Notes under the pieces: model-generated
The model's input: the letters and a program-made list of their open reading frames with translations, nothing else
What the model was told of the DNA's origin: nothing
Databases searched by the model: none
NCBI GenBank assembly: GCA_937995755.1
Contig: CALKJD010000014.1
Coordinates: 23,586-87,585, forward strand
Direction: 5' to 3'
Origin: an uncultured Saprospiraceae bacterium
GTDB taxonomy: Bacteria; Bacteroidota; Bacteroidia; Chitinophagales; Saprospiraceae
DNA length: 64,000 bases
Shown here: one piece after another, positions 1-7,932 of the stretch
Layout of the letters: each line of letters begins with the position of its first letter
How positions within the stretch are numbered: position 1 is the stretch's first letter
Position numbers and translations under genes: made by a program

Positions 1-837
1 ACCTTCATTCTCTTGACCCTGAAGTATTTGTACATCACCTATGGCGCCAACCGCAAATGGATAGTTAGGTCTCATGTCCAGTATCTCATTATATACTTGT
101 TTTGCATTATCTAATTGGCCGTATTTTTTATAGATATCTCCTAAGGTGAGCATCGCCCATGCTGTCTCTTCATATCCAGGATAACCAGACTTTACGGCTA
201 ATGTCATCGCTTCAATACTTCCTTCTACATCACCATGGATTTCTCTTAGGTAAGATACACGGCTGTATGATCTGATATCTGGTTTGATGGATATCATCTT
301 ATCAGAAAGTTTTACAGCTTTATCGTAATTTCCTAGTTCTACATTAGCATCTACCAGTACTCCATGGATTTGAGCATTGTTAGGATTAAGCAGAGCTGCT
401 TCGTTACCAGTTTTCAATGCTGCAGCAAATTCATGAAGAGATAATTCTACTCCAGCTTTAGTCGTAAGAGCTAAGAATTTCATATCCTCAGTCAATTTTG
501 AATCGATAAGGGCATCATCTAATATCGCTAGAGCGGCAGGGTAGTAGTGGCCATGTTCACCAGTTACTCTTGCCTCTTTGATATATAATTGTGCTAATTG
601 AATTTTAGTTTTATTGTCATGTGGTTTAGCCGCTAATACTTTGGTATAGTTGCTATAGTTATTTTGCACTTCGTCCCATTCTTTGCCGAGTTGAATGGCT
701 TCTCCTCTTTGTATGAGTTCGGCAGTTTCTATTTGGGCTGGTGCAGATTCGACCTCGTCGCCTTTGCAAGATGAAAATAGAGTCAATGCTATAACCGTCA
801 GGGCTATAGGTCCGTACGTTTTGATGATTGTATTCAT
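1..837 (-). CDS. TPR-repeat lipoprotein, 3' end beyond window
   Basis: The frame stays open from ATG at 837 to base 1, giving 279 codons with no stop, so the C-terminus lies outside the window. The N-terminus is a lipoprotein signal, a hydrophobic stretch ending in LTLFSSC with Cys24 as the lipidation site. The rest is helical with TPR-like units, for example around AKVLAAKP-type spacing, AALLNPNNAQIHGVL, YDKAVKLSDKMISIKP and LDNAKQVYNEILDMRP. It is probably an envelope-anchored scaffold protein. It lies downstream of two DUF4331 genes on the same strand but has its own promoter (891-929), identical in layout to the one before the DUF4331 pair, so the three genes probably serve one process. 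The exact function is unknown. Confidence 0.85.
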   Translation of the reverse strand, partial: MNTIIKTYGPIALTVIALTLFSSCKGDEVESAPAQIETAELIQRGEAIQLGKEWDEVQNNYSNYTKVLAAKPHDNKTKIQLAQLYIKEARVTGEHGHYYPAALAILDDALIDSKLTEDMKFLALTTKAGVELSLHEFAAALKTGNEAALLNPNNAQIHGVLVDANVELGNYDKAVKLSDKMISIKPDIRSYSRVSYLREIHGDVEGSIEAMTLAVKSGYPGYEETAWAMLTLGDIYKKYGQLDNAKQVYNEILDMRPNYPFAVGAIGDVQILQGQENEG

Positions 838-890
838 TATATCTTATTATGATTTTGAAATAATACGTAAAAGATGGGTTCATTTCCTTC

Positions 891-929
891 TACACCTATA
901 CTTACGTGTGCTGATTTCAATTTGGATTT
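891..929 (-). promoter_or_regulatory. ECF-like promoter for the TPR lipoprotein
   Basis: Read on the minus strand this is AAATCCAA, 15 bases, then CGTAAGTATAGGTGTA. The same two boxes with the same 15-base gap occur at 6829-6867 before the DUF4331 genes, while the spacer bases differ. The CGTA box lies about 66 bases before the ATG at 837. Layout and spacing suit an ECF sigma factor promoter, but the downstream part of the conserved box could also be an operator. Confidence 0.6.
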
Positions 930-984
930 GTAAAAGGTGAAAAAACTTCAAGTTTATTTGATGAAGATCTCTATAAATAAAAAA

Positions 985-1010
985 GAGGTCACATCTAATG
1001 ACGTGACCTC
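985..1010 (-). terminator. Rho-independent terminator after the DUF4331 operon
   Basis: An 8-bp perfect stem, GAGGTCAC/GTGACCTC, with a 10-base loop. On the minus strand it is followed by TTTTTTATTT. It closes the transcript of the 1293-aa DUF4331 gene that ends at 1104. Confidence 0.85.
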
Positions 1011-1103
1011 GGTTTTCAAAACCCCAAAAAACCATAATAATTCTTGTTGTTTCGTTAGGTGGAGTAATTAACTCTGCCTAGATATGTTTGGGTATTTATA
1101 TTA

Positions 1104-4100
1104 TTAATTCGCCTTGATAAATTTCATTGAATGTGAAAATTTATCGTTAGAGATAGTTAAGATGTACATACCTTCATTGAGATCGACTACATTGATGTTA
1201 CTTACATCGCTATTGACCTTTGATTGTATTACTACTTTACCATCTAGTGAAGTTATTGTCATGATGGCATCATGGTACAATACATTATTACCTGCAATCG
1301 CTAATGATATTCTATTACTCGCTGGGTTAGGAAATAATTGTATTTCAATTTCCTCATCCGCAATATTAACCGTTGCTACATCTATGATTGCATCTTTAGC
1401 CATATGTATAGCTGATACTCCTGACTGAAGTACATTGTATATTGGAGCTACGTTACCTGCAAGCGTATTTACTTCAAATCCTAAAACTCTACCGCCTTCA
1501 TTAGCTCTTTCAGCTACATAAGCGATATTGCTAGTATTGTCATAGTCTACATCTACAGGGTTACCTAAGTTAGTGGCAGGACCTTCGATTCTTACTTGCT
1601 CAGTAGCAGAGATATTATTATCATCAGACTTACTTTCAAAATCAGTGATAAATACAATGGCTCCATCTACTGCACTTGAAGCTTCAGCTACATCAGTAAG
1701 GATTAGTAAATCTATGGATTGATCATATACAAGACCATGTGTTCTTACAAGACCATCTATAGTGATGATCTCATCAGGTGCAAGGTCTGTTCCTTGTAAT
1801 GGCTTACTTAAGAAAGATTCTAATACGGCCAATTGATTCGTATTATCCATTACAGCTAAAAGACTACCTTCTGCTCCAAATTGAATTCCCCATAAGTTAA
1901 AAGATGTAATAAATTCTTTGTCTAATGTGATACTTGATCCATCAATTGTATATACTACAAGTTTATTGAGCTGTCCGTTAGCATCACTAGCATCTTGTGC
2001 TACGACTAGTTTGTTTCCGAGTACTGTGATTTCTCTTCCATTGCTAAAGTCAGAAGTAGATGTTCCACTAATGGATGGTGTTCCTCCTGCGTTAAGTGTT
2101 GCATTAAGATCGGCATAAGCATTGATAACATTATTTGTTCTATCTAATTCGTATAATACATCGTTATCTTTATCGTAGTAAAGGCCATCAGCATCCATCG
2201 CACCGCTAAATGAATTCACGTTGATGTTTCCGTTTTCTTTTACATCATAAACAGTAAGGATATCTTCTGTATTAGATGAAGTAAAAAATTGTGAGACTGT
2301 CTCTAGTTCTACCATTGGATCCATCAAATCACTGAAATAAATTGCTGAAGCACCTGCGAAATCTCTGGAGTAGCTAGGGGCTACATCACCACCTACTGTA
2401 GCTCCATCAAAAGCTAAAATTCTACCGCCACCATTGGCTCTTTCAGCGATGTATATAAGATCGTTAGTGTAATCGTAGGCAACATCCACTGGGTTACCCA
2501 ATAATGTGCTAGAACCTTCTACTCTTACTTGCTCTGCGGCGGATATAGTCCCATCAGCAATTGCTGCTGTGAAATTTCTTACGATGGCAAAGGCACCATC
2601 ATCAGCTACTGCTCCAGATGCTACATCTGTAAGTACCATAACATCGTTATCAGTATCGACTATGAGGCCATGTGTTCTGATGATTCCTTCTACTGTAATC
2701 AATTGATCTGGTGACACTTCATCTCCGTCTGCATTAGATAGAAAGTTGTTAAATATCGCAAGTCTATCACTGTTGTCTTCGATCGCATATAGTGCATCTC
2801 CCACTAGTTGGATTCCCCATAGGTTGAGATCAGTCGTAAATTCGGCTGTACGTACGATATCATTTGCAGACACGATATATACTACAAATTTATTTTCTTG
2901 ACCATTGTCATCACTTGCATCTTGTGCTACTACTAAGGTACTTCCATCTACAGTAATCTCTCTACCATTGATAAAGTCTGAAGTAGAGGTAGCTGTTAAT
3001 GTAGGATTGTCTCCTGACTCGATTGAAATCTTAGCATTACTATATGCATTGATTACATTATCAGATCTATTAAGTTGGTATAAAACATCATCGTCGCTGC
3101 TATAGTAGAGACCATCTGCATCAGTTCCAGCTACTCCGAATGATCTGAATGTTACATCGTCTGTACCATCTACACCGAGCATAGCGGCAGTGCCAGTTGT
3201 ATTAGAAGATACAAATACATTCAGTAAATCTTCTCCTTCTGTTTCTTGTATACCGTCATAGATTTCTCCACTACAATCTCCTTTACCACTTGCTGGCTGT
3301 GCCAAGTATGGGAATGAAGAAGTAAAGTCTCTATCGTTAGCTTCTACTCCTGTAGAATACGTCAATACATCTAATAAATCGTCAGTTACAGGACTTGCAT
3401 CTGGATCAGTAGCGTCATAATCATCATACCATAATCCTACTGCTGCGAGTACTACTCCGCCCACCGCTTGTAATTCTATTCTTGTTACATCATCTTCTAG
3501 TCTACGTCCATTTGGAAAACCATCCATGTTAGGAATAAATTCTAATTCTGCGGTAGTATTAAAAGGTGCTACGGTAAGACCAATTGCCGCGGCTTGAACT
3601 AGACCTAAAGAACTGAAATTTGGATCATCTCTAGGTGTTACAGGTACGGCCATATTTAACCTTAGCATATCACCACCGTTAGGTAAGAAGTTATTGATAA
3701 AAGGCTTACCAGCGGCTACTGGATTGCCACCTTTTCCTGTAGCTAATTGGTATGGTATAGCATTAGGTACTCCTGTGTGAAATATAGGCCATAAATCTAC
3801 TGATCTAGGTTTTCCTGGAATCAATAATAAATCGCCATATACTTCAAATGCAGTACCTGTTAGGTCTCCACCTGCAAGCGCACTAACACCATCTGCTCCA
3901 TTGGAGAAGTCAAATGCACCGAGTGAAGCTTTCTGAATACGTAATGGACCGAATGCTGGCACTGCGCCACCAAACTGTGCATCATCCATATATAAAGCTA
4001 ACTCTGGATTATAGAAAAATTCATCCATTTCTGTCTCTGCTAGTTCGTCATAAGGAGTGATAGCATTCCAAAAATCTTTATATCCGATTGGAATAACTGC

Positions 4101-4985
4101 TTCATTAGTTAGAGGCATTCCTAATCTAGATACTTGTACCCAGTCACCACTATTTACAGGTTCGCCTGTAGCAGATATAGTTTGTAACGCTGGTCTACTG
4201 GCAGAAGCCCATACACCGATCACATAGTTAGGATCTAATATATTTTCTGGCTCCGCAGGTGCTCCAGCTTTTAGTAAAGTAGAGATAGGCACTTGTATTG
4301 CTATGGCACTTACATTGTAACATCCCACACCATCTACAGGTGTACCATTTTGTCTTGGCGCATCACCTAGATCAAAAATACCTCCGAGGTCAACAAAAAA
4401 TGGATCGTCAGTAGGTCCAGCAAAAACTCTCTCTCCTGATGAAGCGGTATTGATCGCAGAATTCCATAAAGTGTTATAATCTGTATTAAGTCCAGCAGCA
4501 CCAGAGATTGATCTTTCACCAATATTATTAGGTGGTACGATTCCGTCAGTGACGATCGTTTCAAAAGTCAATCCACCATCCATACTTCTCTCAAGTGTAT
4601 AAGTAGTTTTTAAGTTTTGAGCGCCTAATCTCATATTGAAAAAAGTCGAAGGATCTTCATTGACTACGTTGAATGTAAATCTATAAGTTACTTCATCACC
4701 CACTACAGATGCATCATTATCTACATGCACTTCGTATCTGATGTTTTCACCGAAGCTATAGTAGTTAGGTCCACCGTGCGGCAGTTGGAAAGGTACATAA
4801 GTAGCAATTAAGGTAATTGTATTAGGATCGTCAGGACTACGAAATGCATACACATCTACGTTATCAGCGAGTGGATCATTAGCAATTAGTGGTGCTTCTC
4901 TGTGGCTAGATGCGTCTAGCGAAGACATTACAAAAAGTAACATGACCAAGCAGAGCGCTAGTTTTATTTTAGTTAAATATTTCAT
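1104..4985 (-). CDS. DUF4331 protein with two propeller-like repeats and T9SS sorting domain
   Basis: A 1293-aa secreted protein. A signal peptide (cleavage near Ala25) is followed by SSHREAPLI, the hallmark opening of DUF4331, and the DUF4331 domain runs to about residue 565. Two related blocks of roughly 300 residues follow (about 587-885 and 888-1195). They share motifs such as GREITV, LVVAQDASD, LWGIQ, RTHGL, ILTDVA, NPVDV and YVAERAN, and look like beta-propeller or NHL-type repeats. The last 80 residues are a type IX secretion C-terminal domain (FPNPASNRI ... MYILTISN), so the protein is probably exported and attached to the cell surface. It is transcribed behind the shorter paralogue at 5066-6769 (80-base gap). 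The molecular function of DUF4331 is not established. Confidence 0.93.
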   Translation of the reverse strand: MKYLTKIKLALCLVMLLFVMSSLDASSHREAPLIANDPLADNVDVYAFRSPDDPNTITLIATYVPFQLPHGGPNYYSFGENIRYEVHVDNDASVVGDEVTYRFTFNVVNEDPSTFFNMRLGAQNLKTTYTLERSMDGGLTFETIVTDGIVPPNNIGERSISGAAGLNTDYNTLWNSAINTASSGERVFAGPTDDPFFVDLGGIFDLGDAPRQNGTPVDGVGCYNVSAIAIQVPISTLLKAGAPAEPENILDPNYVIGVWASASRPALQTISATGEPVNSGDWVQVSRLGMPLTNEAVIPIGYKDFWNAITPYDELAETEMDEFFYNPELALYMDDAQFGGAVPAFGPLRIQKASLGAFDFSNGADGVSALAGGDLTGTAFEVYGDLLLIPGKPRSVDLWPIFHTGVPNAIPYQLATGKGGNPVAAGKPFINNFLPNGGDMLRLNMAVPVTPRDDPNFSSLGLVQAAAIGLTVAPFNTTAELEFIPNMDGFPNGRRLEDDVTRIELQAVGGVVLAAVGLWYDDYDATDPDASPVTDDLLDVLTYSTGVEANDRDFTSSFPYLAQPASGKGDCSGEIYDGIQETEGEDLLNVFVSSNTTGTAAMLGVDGTDDVTFRSFGVAGTDADGLYYSSDDDVLYQLNRSDNVINAYSNAKISIESGDNPTLTATSTSDFINGREITVDGSTLVVAQDASDDNGQENKFVVYIVSANDIVRTAEFTTDLNLWGIQLVGDALYAIEDNSDRLAIFNNFLSNADGDEVSPDQLITVEGIIRTHGLIVDTDNDVMVLTDVASGAVADDGAFAIVRNFTAAIADGTISAAEQVRVEGSSTLLGNPVDVAYDYTNDLIYIAERANGGGRILAFDGATVGGDVAPSYSRDFAGASAIYFSDLMDPMVELETVSQFFTSSNTEDILTVYDVKENGNINVNSFSGAMDADGLYYDKDNDVLYELDRTNNVINAYADLNATLNAGGTPSISGTSTSDFSNGREITVLGNKLVVAQDASDANGQLNKLVVYTIDGSSITLDKEFITSFNLWGIQFGAEGSLLAVMDNTNQLAVLESFLSKPLQGTDLAPDEIITIDGLVRTHGLVYDQSIDLLILTDVAEASSAVDGAIVFITDFESKSDDNNISATEQVRIEGPATNLGNPVDVDYDNTSNIAYVAERANEGGRVLGFEVNTLAGNVAPIYNVLQSGVSAIHMAKDAIIDVATVNIADEEIEIQLFPNPASNRISLAIAGNNVLYHDAIMTITSLDGKVVIQSKVNSDVSNINVVDLNEGMYILTISNDKFSHSMKFIKAN
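1396..3240 (-). repeat. Two tandem ~300-aa repeat blocks in the DUF4331 protein
   Basis: Approximate limits: block 1 is 2321-3240 and block 2 is 1396-2320. Both open with a SSNT motif and contain DGLYY, VLY(Q/E)L(N/D)R, NVINAY, TSDF(I/S)NGREITV, VVAQDASD.NGQ, LWGIQ, RTHGL and NPVDV.YD in the same order. The order and spacing are conserved, so this is an internal duplication; limits are by eye. Confidence 0.8.
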
Positions 4986-5065
4986 TGTATATATTTTTTA
5001 AAATTCATGTCTCACAGTGGAGACGGAATTGATTTGTTAGTCTGTCTATAGAAATTTGAAGGGTA

Positions 5066-6769
5066 TTAATCCTGTCTCACTTCTGTACCGCTCCATGGAA
5101 TCGCTACATAAGGAAATGTGTTTCTAAAAGCCTTATCGTTAGATTCTACTCCAGTTGAGTAAGTCAATACCCCAAGTAAATCATCAGTAACTGGACTAGC
5201 ATCTGGATCAGTAGGATCGTAATCATCATACCATAATCCGACAGCAGCAAGTACGACTCCTCCAACGGCTTGTAGTTCTATTCTTGTCACGTCATCTTCT
5301 AGTCTACGACCATTGGGGAATCCATCCATGTTAGGAATAAACTCTAAGTCGGCAGTAGTATTAAATGGTGCTACAGTAAGACCGATAGCGGCTGCTTGTA
5401 CGAGACCTAAAGAACTAAAATTTGGATCATCTCTTGGTGTTACGGGTACAGCCATATTTAGTCTTAGCATATCTCCACCGTTAGGTAAAAAGTTGTTAAT
5501 GAAAGGCTTCCCAGCGGCTACTGGATTACCGCCTTTTCCTGTAGCTAATTGGTATGGTATAGCGTTAGGTACTCCTGTATGGAATATAGGCCATAGATCT
5601 ACAGATCTTGGTTTTCCTGGAATTAATAAAAGGTCTCCATATACTTCAAAGGCAGTACCTGTCAGGTCTCCGCCTGCTAGTGCACTTACACCATCTGCTC
5701 CGTTAGTAAAGTCGAATGCGCCTAATGAAGCGGTCTGTATACGCAGTGGGCTAAATGCAGGTACGGCAGATCCAAATTGATCGTCATCCATATATAAAGC
5801 TAACTCAGGGTTGTAGAAATACTCATCCCATGTAGTCTCTGCTAATTCTTGGTAAGGTGTTAATCTATTCCAAGCATCTTTCTGACCAATAGGAATGATG
5901 GCTTCGTTAGTAAGTGGCATACCTAATCTAGATACTTGTACCCAATCTCCTGATACATCTACAGTACCATTAGTATTGAGTGTACGCATAGCTGGTCTAC
6001 TAGCAGAAGCCCATACACCGATCACATAGTTAGGATCTAAGATGTTTGATGGTTCTGCTGGAGCTCCAGCTTTGAGTAATGTAGAGATAGGTACTTGAAT
6101 CGCTATCGTGTGTACATTGTATTTTGCTATTCCGTCTCTTGCAGCGCCATTCTGTCTAGGTGCATCACCTAAATCAAAAATACCTCCGAGATCAACAAAA
6201 AATGGATCATCCGAAGGTCCTGCAAATACAGTTTCGCCTGTACTAGTTTTAGTAATAGCTTGGTTGAAAAGATCTGAATATTTAGATCCTAATCCAGCAC
6301 CACTTTCAATAGATCTAGGTCCGATATTTACAGGCGGTACATATCCATCAGTAACTATCGTTTGGAATGTAACGCCACCGTCCATACTTCTTTCTAGAGT
6401 GTATGTGGTTTTAAGGTTTTGCTTTCCTAATCTAATATTGAAAAAGGTAGTGGGGTCTTCATTAACCTGAGTAAAGGTAAATCTGTAAGTGATTTCGTCT
6501 CCTGGTATTGAAGCATCATTATCCACATGGATCTCATATCTTACATTCTCTCCAAAGGTATAATAGTTAGGTCCACCAAATGGTAATTCTCCAGGAATAT
6601 AACTAGCAATAATAGTAATCGTATTCGGATTATCTGGACTACGGAATGCGTAGAGGTCAGTATTATCTGCTAGAGGGTCATTGGCAATAAGAGGAGCTTC
6701 ACGATGGGAAGATGCTATGGTTAGCATCGATATCATCATAAGACTCAGCATTAAGTATACTTTTTTCAT
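5066..6769 (-). CDS. DUF4331 domain protein
   Basis: A 567-aa paralogue of the DUF4331 domain downstream. It has a signal peptide (cleavage near Ala19) followed by SSHREAPLIANDPLADNTD. It stops after the DUF4331 domain with no repeat blocks and no sorting domain, so it should be periplasmic or released. From about residue 335 to 545 it is almost identical to the larger protein, although the DNA differs at many third positions. It is the first gene after the ECF-like promoter at 6829-6867 and is probably co-transcribed with the 1293-aa gene. Expressing a short and a long form together suggests they act in one complex or on one ligand, which is inference. Confidence 0.93.
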   Translation of the reverse strand: MKKVYLMLSLMMISMLTIASSHREAPLIANDPLADNTDLYAFRSPDNPNTITIIASYIPGELPFGGPNYYTFGENVRYEIHVDNDASIPGDEITYRFTFTQVNEDPTTFFNIRLGKQNLKTTYTLERSMDGGVTFQTIVTDGYVPPVNIGPRSIESGAGLGSKYSDLFNQAITKTSTGETVFAGPSDDPFFVDLGGIFDLGDAPRQNGAARDGIAKYNVHTIAIQVPISTLLKAGAPAEPSNILDPNYVIGVWASASRPAMRTLNTNGTVDVSGDWVQVSRLGMPLTNEAIIPIGQKDAWNRLTPYQELAETTWDEYFYNPELALYMDDDQFGSAVPAFSPLRIQTASLGAFDFTNGADGVSALAGGDLTGTAFEVYGDLLLIPGKPRSVDLWPIFHTGVPNAIPYQLATGKGGNPVAAGKPFINNFLPNGGDMLRLNMAVPVTPRDDPNFSSLGLVQAAAIGLTVAPFNTTADLEFIPNMDGFPNGRRLEDDVTRIELQAVGGVVLAAVGLWYDDYDPTDPDASPVTDDLLGVLTYSTGVESNDKAFRNTFPYVAIPWSGTEVRQD

Positions 6770-6828
6770 CTCGTGTAGAATTTAAGGTTTATGAATTATT
6801 GGATCAGATATCGAAGTTGATATCCAAT

Positions 6829-6867
6829 TACACCTATACTTACGAGGAGACTTCTCTAGTTGGATTT
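6829..6867 (-). promoter_or_regulatory. ECF-like promoter for the DUF4331 pair
   Basis: Minus strand AAATCCAA, 15 bases, CGTAAGTATAGGTGTA, about 72 bases before the ATG at 6769. It is identical in both boxes and spacing to 891-929, with an unrelated spacer and unrelated flanks. Confidence 0.6.
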
Positions 6868-7062
6868 ATTTTGTAGAAGATTTTTTAAAATTAAGTTAAA
6901 CATCTTGATTGGGATGACTAGTATTACCGCATGTAGTGTACCTATAATTAAGTTTATAGTTATCTGAAAGCTACGTATTGATTAGGAAGTGAGCAAAGGG
7001 AAAGAGATTGGGACAATGAATTTTAGAGATAAATGATGAGTCGAAAAAATCTTATAATTGTT

Positions 7063-7260
7063 TTAATGAAATAAGCTAGATCCAGTAATATGATCAACAA
7101 ATTTATTGCTATTGATCTGCAATAGATCTATACACCGTCCTAGTTTCAGGATGTTGTTCATTTTTTTCTTGCCATTCATGGTGATAAGATTTAATTCACC
7201 ATTCTTGCATAGCACTGTGTATTTCTAAAGACTTTCTAGGGATACATTGGCATTTACCAT
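7063..7260 (-). pseudogene. Possible STAS-domain remnant with in-frame stop
   Basis: From ATG 7260 the minus frame reads MVNANVSLESL, a TAG stop, then KYTVLCKNGELNLITM, NGKKKMNNILKLGRCID and LLQINSNK, ending with TAA at 7063. The second part resembles the C-terminal half of STAS anti-sigma antagonists (G-E-L-x-L then a helix ending in a hydrophobic-D-LL-x-I pattern). The N-terminal half, including the usual D-S phospho-site, is absent, and no start follows the stop. It may be a decayed copy of a partner-switch gene. The match is by eye on about 50 residues and could be chance. Confidence 0.35.
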
Positions 7261-7287
7261 GCTATGAATGATCATCCTATGTCTAAG

Positions 7288-7932
7288 TTATATTTTTACT
7301 TCTATTACTTGGCCTTCAGCGATCACATATACAGCATCCGTTTTTTGGGCTACTACTTTGGCTAAGCCTGTAAATTTTCCAAAGGCAGGAAGTACGCAAC
7401 ATTGAGTCCCAAAGTGAAAGCAAGGAAGTTTGATATATTGTTTTCCTTTGCCAATCAGTTGTATGCCAGGATGTATATGTCCATGAAAATTATACAAATT
7501 CTCTGGTGTGTCTAACAAAGGGTAATGAGAAAATATATAAGGTCCGATAACTAAAGGCTCAGTATAGATAGGAATATTTAATGGATCAAAAAGCTGCGTA
7601 TCTATGATATCATGATTGCCTTGTACTAATTCGAAAGTGATATCAGGATAATTGGCTACGAACATGCTGAAGATATCCCATGTACTATTTATACTGCTAT
7701 GGAATAGGTCTCCCAGAAAAAGTACTCTACTAGGATGATAGGTTTCTATAATAGTATTGAGATTGGAGAAGTTGTCATCCATAATGTCTGACGGAACAGA
7801 GATTCCTGCCAATCTAAAATGAGTGGCTTTACCCAAGTGCAGATCTGCTACAAAAAGGATGTCCTGTTCTTCCCAATATATTCCTCGAAGAGGGTGGAGG
7901 TGTAATGTTTGTTCTTGATGTTGGATGATCAT
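7288..7932 (-). CDS. pdeM: Ligase-associated metallophosphoesterase PdeM
   Basis: A 214-aa calcineurin-like phosphoesterase. Metal-binding motifs appear in family order: FVADLHLGKATH (Asp30, His32), LFLGDLFHS (about 71-79), VQGNHDI (about 103-109), SHYPL and FHGHIHPG (about 148-155). Length and order match the ligase-associated DNA damage response endonuclease family. Its start codon overlaps the stop of the helicase gene by four bases (7929-7932), so the two are translationally coupled. It is the last gene of the four-gene repair cluster. The natural substrate of the family is not settled; a role in DNA end processing is inferred from the conserved neighbourhood. Confidence 0.92.
   Translation of the reverse strand: MIIQHQEQTLHLHPLRGIYWEEQDILFVADLHLGKATHFRLAGISVPSDIMDDNFSNLNTIIETYHPSRVLFLGDLFHSSINSTWDIFSMFVANYPDITFELVQGNHDIIDTQLFDPLNIPIYTEPLVIGPYIFSHYPLLDTPENLYNFHGHIHPGIQLIGKGKQYIKLPCFHFGTQCCVLPAFGKFTGLAKVVAQKTDAVYVIAEGQVIEVKI

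Larger units (their letters stand above)
6770..7287. other. 518-base gap: promoter plus possible gene remnant
   Basis: The left part holds the ECF-like promoter (6829-6867). Bases 6868-7062 show no gene, repeat or clear hairpin. Bases 7063-7260 hold a possible broken STAS-domain frame on the minus strand, described separately. I see no terminator for the repair cluster that ends at 7288. Confidence 0.5.

Noticed and set aside
985..1010. GTGACC in both strands near the end of the DUF4331 operon
   Set aside because: It is the stem of a terminator; no CTCT box follows at 16 bases and no gene starts behind it.
1396..3240. CRISPR-like or mobile repeat
   Set aside because: The repetition is two long protein-coding blocks with diverged DNA; no short regular repeats with spacers were seen anywhere in the window.
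5313..5780. 155-aa plus-strand open frame opposite the DUF4331 gene
   Set aside because: A shadow of the real minus-strand gene; composition follows the antisense of conserved codons.
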